A DNA stretch of 64,000 nucleotides from Kaistia algarum (GTDB lineage: Bacteria; Pseudomonadota; Alphaproteobacteria; Rhizobiales; Kaistiaceae): the NCBI RefSeq assembly GCF_026343945.1, contig NZ_JAPKNJ010000001.1:2356001-2420000 (forward strand). The letters are read 5' to 3'. How positions within the stretch are numbered: position 1 is the stretch's first letter; each line of letters opens with the position of its first letter. Position numbers and translations under genes: made by a program. The notes under the pieces were generated by a model that saw only the letters and a program-made list of their open reading frames with translations, was not told the origin of the DNA and did not search any database. Of the stretch, positions 58,698-64,000 are shown piece after piece.

Positions 58698-59750
58698 TCA
58701 GAGCCAGCCGCGAAGTTCCCGCCGGGCGAGATGCTCGAGCAGTTCCATGCCCTCGGCGCTGTCATTGAGGCAGGGCAGCGCTGCGAAATTCTCGCCGCCA
58801 TTCTCCAGGAAGATGTCACGGTTCTGCATCGCGATCTCCTCCAAAGTCTCGACGCAATCGGCCGAGAAGCCGGGGCTGACGACGGCGATGCGCTTGACGC
58901 CGCTCTTCGCCAGCGCCTCGACCGTCGCATCCGTATAGGGCTGCAGCCATTCGGCGCGGCCGAAGCGCGACTGGAAGGTGAGCGTCAGCCGCTCCTTCGG
59001 CCAGCCAAGCCGCTCGCGCAGGAGCCGGGCCGTCTTGTGGCAATGGCAGTGATAGGGATCGCCCTTGTCGAAATAGGATTTGGGCAGGCCATGGAACGAG
59101 GCCAGCACCCGCTCGGGCTCGAAATCGAGCGCCGCTATCGAGCGCTCGATCGAACGGGCGAGTGCGTCGATATAGACCGGATCGTCGTGATAAGGCGGAA
59201 GCGTGCGGATGGCCGGCTGCCAGCGCATGGCTTTCAGCGTGTCGAAGACCTTGTCGTTGACCGTCGCCGTCGTCGCCGCGGCATATTGCGGGTAGAGCGG
59301 CATGACGAGGATGCGCTCGCACCCCGCCTGCTTCAGTGCTTCGATCCGCTCGGCAATGGCGGGTGTGCCGTAGCGCATGGCCCAGTCGACGACGACTTCG
59401 CCGGCGAGCGCTTGGGCCAGTTTTTCCGATTGGGCGCGGGTTATGGTCCGCAGCGGCGATTCGTTGCGCTCCCGGTTCCAGATCTGCTCATAGGCGTGGC
59501 CGGAGCGTTTCGGCCGGATCGTCAGGATGACCAGGTTGAGGATCGGCCACCAGATGAGGCGCGGCACCTCGATGACGCGGCGATCGGAGAGAAACTCCTT
59601 CAGATAGCGCCGCATCGACCAGTAGTCGGTTGCATCGGGCGTTCCGAGATTGACGAGGAGAAGCCCGATCTTGCCGAAGGCGACAGGCGGATGGCCCGAG
59701 GGCAGGGGATGGGTCCGAGCTATCGGCGTGGGTGCGCTGGAATGGGTCAT
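58698..59750 (-). CDS. hemH: ferrochelatase
   Basis: A 350-residue enzyme inserting iron into protoporphyrin IX. KIGLLLVNLGTPDATDYWSM, RYGTPAIAERIEALKQAGCE, ASFHGLPKSYFDKGDPY with the catalytic His, and SPGFSADCVETLEEI are characteristic. The first 25 residues are a nonconserved Pro/Ser-rich lead. It lies upstream of the SPFH/NfeD genes on the same strand (78-base gap); the other heme genes are 40 kb away at 16.8-21.3 kb. Confidence 0.94.
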   Translation of the reverse strand: MTHSSAPTPIARTHPLPSGHPPVAFGKIGLLLVNLGTPDATDYWSMRRYLKEFLSDRRVIEVPRLIWWPILNLVILTIRPKRSGHAYEQIWNRERNESPLRTITRAQSEKLAQALAGEVVVDWAMRYGTPAIAERIEALKQAGCERILVMPLYPQYAAATTATVNDKVFDTLKAMRWQPAIRTLPPYHDDPVYIDALARSIERSIAALDFEPERVLASFHGLPKSYFDKGDPYHCHCHKTARLLRERLGWPKERLTLTFQSRFGRAEWLQPYTDATVEALAKSGVKRIAVVSPGFSADCVETLEEIAMQNRDIFLENGGENFAALPCLNDSAEGMELLEHLARRELRGWL

Positions 59751-59879
59751 GGGCACCTATCTAGCGCCCGAAGTGGCGAACGCGAAGGGGCGACCGTTTT
59801 GCAGTCGACGGAGGCCATGCAATCGCGGTGTAATATCGATAGGGCAGGCTTAGGGCCGAGCCAACCGAAGGAGCCCCGC

Positions 59880-61382
59880 ATGACCGTTCGATCCCGAATC
59901 CGGCTGAGCGTCCTGGCGCTCGCCATGATGCTGCCCGTTGCCGCTCTCGCCGAGACGGTGACGCTGCGCTTCGTGCAGACCAACGACATCGATCGCATGG
60001 AGGAGGTCAAGGGCCGCGGCGGTTTTGCGCGTCTTGCCGCCGTCGTCAACGCCGAACGGGAGCAGGGCCCGACGTTCTTCGTCCATTCCGGCGATACGCT
60101 GTCGCCCTCGCTGCTGTCCGGCATCGACAAGGGCGCCCATATCGTCGCCATCCTCAACCAGATGGGCGTCGACGCGATGACCCCCGGCAATCACGAGTTC
60201 GATTTCGGCAAGGATAATTTCCATACAAGGATCGGCGAGGCGACGTTTCCGGTCCTGACCTCGAACATCCGCGAGCCGGATGGCAGCCAGCCGCCCAATA
60301 CGCTCGATGAGCGCGTGGTCGAAGTCGGCGGCGTCAAGATCGCCTTCTACGGCCTCACCACCGAGGACACGCCCATGGTGTCGAGCCCCGGCGACATGCA
60401 ATTCCTCTCTTCGATCGAGACCGGCAAGGCGAAAGCCAAGGCGCTGCGCGATGCCGGCGCCGATCTCGTCGTCGCCGTCGTGCATACCCCGCTCTCGGTC
60501 GATATCGCCCTCGTCCGCGCCCATGCCGCGGATCTGGTCCTCTCGGGCCATGACGAACATCTGATGGCCTTCTATGACGGAAAGACGGTGCTTACAGAAT
60601 CCGGCTCGCAGGGCGACAGCATCGTCGTCACGCGCGTCGATCTCGACAAGCAAGTGAAGGACGGCAAGACCACGGTTACCTGGCGGCCGAGCTTCGACAT
60701 CATCGACAGCGCCACGGTGACGCCGGATCCCAAGATCGCCGCCGTGGTGAAGACCTATCAGGACGAACTCGACAAGCAATTGAAGATCGAGATCGGTACC
60801 ACCGCGACGCCGCTCGACAGCCGCCGCGCCACGGTGCGGGGCGAGGAAGCGGCGATCGGCAATCTCTTTGCCGATGCGATGCGCGCCGCGGTCGGTGCCG
60901 ATGTCGCGATCACCAATGGCGGCGGCATTCGTGCCGATCGCGAATACCCGGCCGGCACGGTGCTGACCCGCGCCGATATCTTCGCGGAGCTGCCCTTCGG
61001 CAACAAGACGGTGAAGCTGAAGGTGACCGGAGCGACGCTGCTTGCCGCCCTCGTCAATGGCTTCAGCCAGGCCGACCAGGGCGCCGGCCGCTTCCCGCAG
61101 GTCTCGGGCCTGACCGTCGATGTCGATCTTTCCAAGCCGCCGCGCGACCGCGTCCTCTCGGTTCTCGTGGCTGGCAAGCCGCTCGATCCGGCAGCGAGTT
61201 ATACGCTGGCGACCAATGACTTCATGGCCGGCGGGGGCGACGGCTATGTCATGCTGCGCGACGCCGAGCCATTGGTCGGTCCGATCGACGCGCAGTTGAT
61301 GGCGAGCCAGGTGATCGACTATGTCGCGGCGCAGAAGGCGGTGTCGCCCAAGGTCGAAGGGCGGATCCAGTCGAAGGATTGA
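59880..61382 (+). CDS. 5'-nucleotidase / metallophosphoesterase family protein
   Basis: A 500-residue exported protein with a signal peptide (about 1-24, ending VAALAE), a metallophosphoesterase domain (24-270) and the 5'-nucleotidase C-terminal domain (NGGGIRADREYPAGTVLTRA, ATNDFMAGGGDGYVML). The first metal motif reads Asp36-Ile-Asp38 (TNDIDRME), not D-x-H, and the later GHxH motif reads GHDEH (His224, His227). GNHE (103-106) is intact. AAGGAG precedes the ATG. Confidence 0.88.
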   Translation: MTVRSRIRLSVLALAMMLPVAALAETVTLRFVQTNDIDRMEEVKGRGGFARLAAVVNAEREQGPTFFVHSGDTLSPSLLSGIDKGAHIVAILNQMGVDAMTPGNHEFDFGKDNFHTRIGEATFPVLTSNIREPDGSQPPNTLDERVVEVGGVKIAFYGLTTEDTPMVSSPGDMQFLSSIETGKAKAKALRDAGADLVVAVVHTPLSVDIALVRAHAADLVLSGHDEHLMAFYDGKTVLTESGSQGDSIVVTRVDLDKQVKDGKTTVTWRPSFDIIDSATVTPDPKIAAVVKTYQDELDKQLKIEIGTTATPLDSRRATVRGEEAAIGNLFADAMRAAVGADVAITNGGGIRADREYPAGTVLTRADIFAELPFGNKTVKLKVTGATLLAALVNGFSQADQGAGRFPQVSGLTVDVDLSKPPRDRVLSVLVAGKPLDPAASYTLATNDFMAGGGDGYVMLRDAEPLVGPIDAQLMASQVIDYVAAQKAVSPKVEGRIQSKD

Positions 61383-61479
61383 GCCGCCGGGGGCGTTTTG
61401 GGGCACGCCTTGTCGTCGGCGGTAAATCTTGAGAAATCGCGGTCTCGCCAATCGGCGCGGACCGCGATAGAGAGGTTTC

Positions 61480-62283
61480 ATGTCCGCTGAAACGAAGCCT
61501 TCCCCATTTTCACAGGCGTCGCCGCTGGTCGCCGTCAGTGCCGATCTGCGCGAGGCCGATGGCTATCGCTGGCACGCTGCCCCCGACACCTATCTGAAGG
61601 CGGTGCTGATCGGCCTTCAGGGAATTCCGGTCATCGTGCCGGCGCTTGGTGAGGCGCTCGACATTGAGGGCCTTCTGGCGCGCGTCGACGGCTTGCTCCT
61701 GACCGGCTCGCGCTCCAACGTCTTTCCCGAATTCTATGGCGAGACGCCGGACGCTGTCGCTGAGCCCTATGACATGGCCCGCGATTCGACGACGTTGCCG
61801 CTCATCCGCGCCGCGATCCGCCGTGGTATTCCGCTGCTTGCCATATGCCGGGGCTTTCAGGAGCTGAATGTCGCGCTGGGCGGTTCGCTGGTGCCGGAGG
61901 TGCATAATGTACCCGGCCGCAACGACCACCGTTCGCCGGTGAGCGACGACCAGAGCGAGCGCTTCGCCATTCGGCAGGAGGTGCTGGTCACGGCGGGCGG
62001 CTGTCTTGGCCGGATCGTCGGCGAGGGATCGATCCGGGTGAACTCGCTGCACCGTCAGGCGGTTTCCCGCCTTGCCGACAGCCTCGTCGTCGAGGCCGTG
62101 GCGCCGGACGGGACCATCGAGGCTGTCAGCGTCGCGGATGCGCCGGGCTTTGCCGTCGGCGTGCAGTGGCATCCCGAATTCTGGGTGGCGAGCGATGCGC
62201 CGTCGGCGCGCCTGTTCCGCGCCTTCGGCGATGCCATGCGCCAACGCATGGCGCGTTCCTCGGATAGGGCAGCCGCCGAATGA
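61480..62283 (+). CDS. peptidase C26 / gamma-glutamyl-GABA hydrolase-like protein
   Basis: A 267-residue class I glutamine-amidotransferase-like hydrolase (PuuD family). Nucleophile Cys123 in LLAICRGFQELNVALGG and the His231-Pro-Glu233 motif in GVQWHPEFW complete the triad. PuuD cleaves gamma-glutamyl-GABA in putrescine breakdown; this substrate is not proven here, as no other puu gene is near. AGAGG precedes the ATG. Its stop codon abuts the stop of the next gene on the other strand. Confidence 0.88.
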   Translation: MSAETKPSPFSQASPLVAVSADLREADGYRWHAAPDTYLKAVLIGLQGIPVIVPALGEALDIEGLLARVDGLLLTGSRSNVFPEFYGETPDAVAEPYDMARDSTTLPLIRAAIRRGIPLLAICRGFQELNVALGGSLVPEVHNVPGRNDHRSPVSDDQSERFAIRQEVLVTAGGCLGRIVGEGSIRVNSLHRQAVSRLADSLVVEAVAPDGTIEAVSVADAPGFAVGVQWHPEFWVASDAPSARLFRAFGDAMRQRMARSSDRAAAE

Positions 62284-63327
62284 TCAGCCGGCGGCGAGCG
62301 CGCCGCCGAGCATGATGACGCCGAACAGCAGGATGCCGGCCGAGGCCGCGAGCTCCAGGCCGCGCAGTACCGCGAGCCGGCCGGTCGAACCCTCGGCCGA
62401 AAAGCGCAGCGCCACATCCTTCGCCTTCACCGCGAGGGTCGCGAGCGCGGCGACTGTCAGGCCGGTGCCGACTGCCATCGCCAGCACCGACAGGATGCCG
62501 CCCCAATAGAGTTTCTGCGAGATCGCGAAGACGAGGACGATGATCGCGCCGGAGCAGGGCCGGATACCGACCGCCATCACTGCCGCCGCGGCATTGCGCA
62601 GCGTCAGCGGCGCCGTCAGCAGGCTCGGGTCGGGCATATGCGAATGGCCGCAATCGCAGGAAAACGACGAGGCCCGCGCCATGGCCGCTCCGCCATTGCC
62701 GACCGAGAAGGCGAGGTTGTGGACGCAGTGGGCGTCGTGGACATGCGGCGCCGCCATGGCTGCTCTTGCGCCAGCTCCGGCCGGGCGCAGGCGCGACCAG
62801 AGCAGCCAGACGCCGCAAAGCGCGATGAGCGCATAGCTTGCCACTTCGAGCGCGTCGGTCGCCCGCGTCATGGTCACGGCCGTGACATTGAGTAGCAGCG
62901 TGCCGACCGAAACGACGACGATCGCCGTCACCGCCTGGACGAAGGCGGAGGCGAAGGAGATCGCCACGCCGCGCTTCAATGTGTCGCCGCTCGCCAGCAG
63001 ATAGGAGGAGATGACCGCCTTGCCATGTCCCGGCCCGACGGCGTGGAAGACGCCATAGGCGAAGGAGATGGCGACCAGGAACCAGGCGGCGTGGCCGCTG
63101 TCCGAGACCTGATGCAGCGCGGCGGTGAGTTCCTTGTAGAAACTCGCCTGCTGCGCCGCCACCCAGATGAAGAAGCCCTTGAACGGACCCGCCCAGGCAA
63201 CGGAACCTGATCCGTCCGGCGTCGCGATGCCGAAGGGGCTGCTGGCGGCCAGCGCGATTCCAGGTGCGGCGAGGAGGGCACTGAAGAGGGCGGCGAGCGC
63301 CCCGATGCGTCCTGCGATCGGCTTCAT
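62284..63327 (-). CDS. nickel/cobalt transporter (NiCoT/RcnA-like) with His/Cys loop
   Basis: A 347-residue inner-membrane protein with a leading signal/anchor segment (1-28) and about six helices. HAVGPGHGKAVISSYLL and GIRPCSGAIIVLVFA are the conserved NiCoT-type motifs. A loop (about 190-232) carries His195, His197, His200, Cys201, His203, Cys224, Cys226, His228 and His230, suggesting metal binding. It overlaps the DUF1007 gene by 4 bases. Direction and exact metal are not known. Confidence 0.87.
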   Translation of the reverse strand: MKPIAGRIGALAALFSALLAAPGIALAASSPFGIATPDGSGSVAWAGPFKGFFIWVAAQQASFYKELTAALHQVSDSGHAAWFLVAISFAYGVFHAVGPGHGKAVISSYLLASGDTLKRGVAISFASAFVQAVTAIVVVSVGTLLLNVTAVTMTRATDALEVASYALIALCGVWLLWSRLRPAGAGARAAMAAPHVHDAHCVHNLAFSVGNGGAAMARASSFSCDCGHSHMPDPSLLTAPLTLRNAAAAVMAVGIRPCSGAIIVLVFAISQKLYWGGILSVLAMAVGTGLTVAALATLAVKAKDVALRFSAEGSTGRLAVLRGLELAASAGILLFGVIMLGGALAAG

Positions 63328-63968
63328 GAGCAGCTCACGATGATCAGGCTGGCAAGGCTCGATGCCGCGTCCGCGAGGTCGGCCGGCAGATCGCGCTCGT
63401 CCATCGGAATGGCCGCGAGCTTCGCCATGGTGGCGTCGTCGAGTTCGTGCGGCGGCCGGTAGCTTGCCTTGCAGTTGGCTGGCGCGTCGGCGAGGTGGAT
63501 GGTCTGGTCCTTGACGAAATTGAACGCGACGAAATATTCGGGATCGAACACTTCGAGCGTCGTATATTTTCCGGGCGCAACCGGAGTCTTGAGCGGCAAG
63601 GTATAGAACAGCGTCAGCCGCCCCGCTCGGAAGTCCAGCCAATATTCGCTCGGAAAGGTCACGGGTACATGTTTGTCGCCGACTTTCAGCAGTGTGAAGT
63701 AGTTGTAGTCCTTTAAGGATTCGACGTTGACCTTGGCGAGCGGCTGTAACTCTTCATCCGAGAGCTTGCCGTCGCCATTGGCGTCAAGTCCCTGGATCGC
63801 GAAGGCCGTGAAGGCCTCGTCGAACTGCCAGATATGGCGGACTGCCGTCATGCGCCCTTCGGCGTCAAAGACGATCTCCTCCTTGGCATCGACGAAGACA
63901 TGCGGATGGGCGGAGGCAAGGCCGGTCGCGGCGATCAGGAGGAAGAGCGCGAAGCCGATTCGAAGCAT
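63324..63968 (-). CDS. DUF1007 periplasmic protein with EF-hand-like loop
   Basis: A 214-residue protein with a signal peptide (about 1-20, ending LASA; mature end HPHVFVDAKE). A canonical 12-residue EF-hand loop runs Asp62 to Glu73 (DANGDGKLSDEE), with ligands Asp62, Asn64, Asp66, Ser70 and Glu73. The family pairs with NiCoT-type transporters in alphaproteobacteria. It may be a metal chaperone or sensor for the partner, with which it overlaps as ATGA. The 32 bases after it to the window end hold nothing visible. Confidence 0.87.
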   Translation of the reverse strand: MLRIGFALFLLIAATGLASAHPHVFVDAKEEIVFDAEGRMTAVRHIWQFDEAFTAFAIQGLDANGDGKLSDEELQPLAKVNVESLKDYNYFTLLKVGDKHVPVTFPSEYWLDFRAGRLTLFYTLPLKTPVAPGKYTTLEVFDPEYFVAFNFVKDQTIHLADAPANCKASYRPPHELDDATMAKLAAIPMDERDLPADLADAASSLASLIIVSCS

Positions 63969-64000
63969 GAGCGTTTGCCTATCCAGAATGCCGATCCTGC

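Noticed and set aside
1-64000. CRISPR arrays, insertion sequences, prophage genes
   Set aside because: No regularly spaced direct repeats, transposase motifs or phage structural genes were seen anywhere in the window.

Overview
The window is a high-GC, gene-dense piece of an alphaproteobacterial chromosome. It is most likely from the order Hyphomicrobiales (Rhizobiales). The evidence is the gene neighbourhoods: rsmB-htpX beside a DUF1674 gene, a tsaD-gpsA-yciI-EVE run diverging from hemC-hemD-mic60-hemY, xerD beside aroK-aroB, and bolA / J-domain protein / cobS-cobT. A Kaistia-like member is possible, but the genus cannot be fixed by eye. Almost everything reads as vertically inherited housekeeping and envelope functions. 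There is no prophage, insertion sequence, integrative element or CRISPR array.

Layout. 1-2.9 kb: rRNA methyltransferase RsmB, membrane protease HtpX and a small SDH-assembly-like protein. 2.9-10.9 kb: a complete high-affinity potassium system (kdpFABC plus kdpDE) on the minus strand, headed by an extra 27-residue membrane peptide. 11-13 kb: acetyl-CoA synthetase. 13.1-16.7 kb: a small-molecule methyltransferase, EVE and YciI proteins, gpsA and tsaD. 16.8-21.3 kb (plus): hemC, hemD, the bacterial mitofilin Mic60 and HemY. 21.4-24.8 kb: a possibly dual-localised alpha/beta hydrolase, tRNA-Thr(CGT), a secreted FecR-domain protein and a DUF805 gene broken by an amber codon; this is the most accessory-looking stretch. 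24.9-28.7 kb: xerD, a short membrane protein, aroK-aroB and a Popeye-like cyclic-nucleotide-binding membrane protein. 28.7-33.8 kb: bolA, a zinc-finger J-domain protein, cobS-cobT and a phytase-esterase-like secreted protein. 33.8-39.2 kb: a type-2-like IleRS, a DUF559 endonuclease between inverted palindromic repeats, and purE-purK. 39.3-40.7 kb: a degenerate GGDEF protein and two DUF465 proteins.

40.8-54.4 kb is an envelope and transport block: OpgC, MarR-EmrA-EmrB, ChrA, an RND pump with its adaptor and a divergent TetR regulator whose likely operator lies between the pump promoter's -35 and -10, a GyrI-like protein behind a large orphan dyad, an EamA permease and a second MarR protein. 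54.5-64 kb: an outer-membrane barrel, arabinose-5-phosphate isomerase, hemH with an SPFH/NfeD pair, a 5'-nucleotidase-family protein with altered metal ligands, a class-I-amidotransferase-like hydrolase, and a Ni/Co-exporter-like protein overlapped by an EF-hand-containing DUF1007 protein.

I see no clear-cut unknown system. The most rewarding leads are the cobST/J-domain/bolA cluster without cobN, the Popeye-like protein, the DUF559 gene between inverted palindromes, the Mic60-heme linkage, the dual-start hydrolase, the two operator-like dyads at 51.37 and 52.65 kb, and the NiCoT/EF-hand pair. Function calls come from reading motifs by eye; no database search was run.
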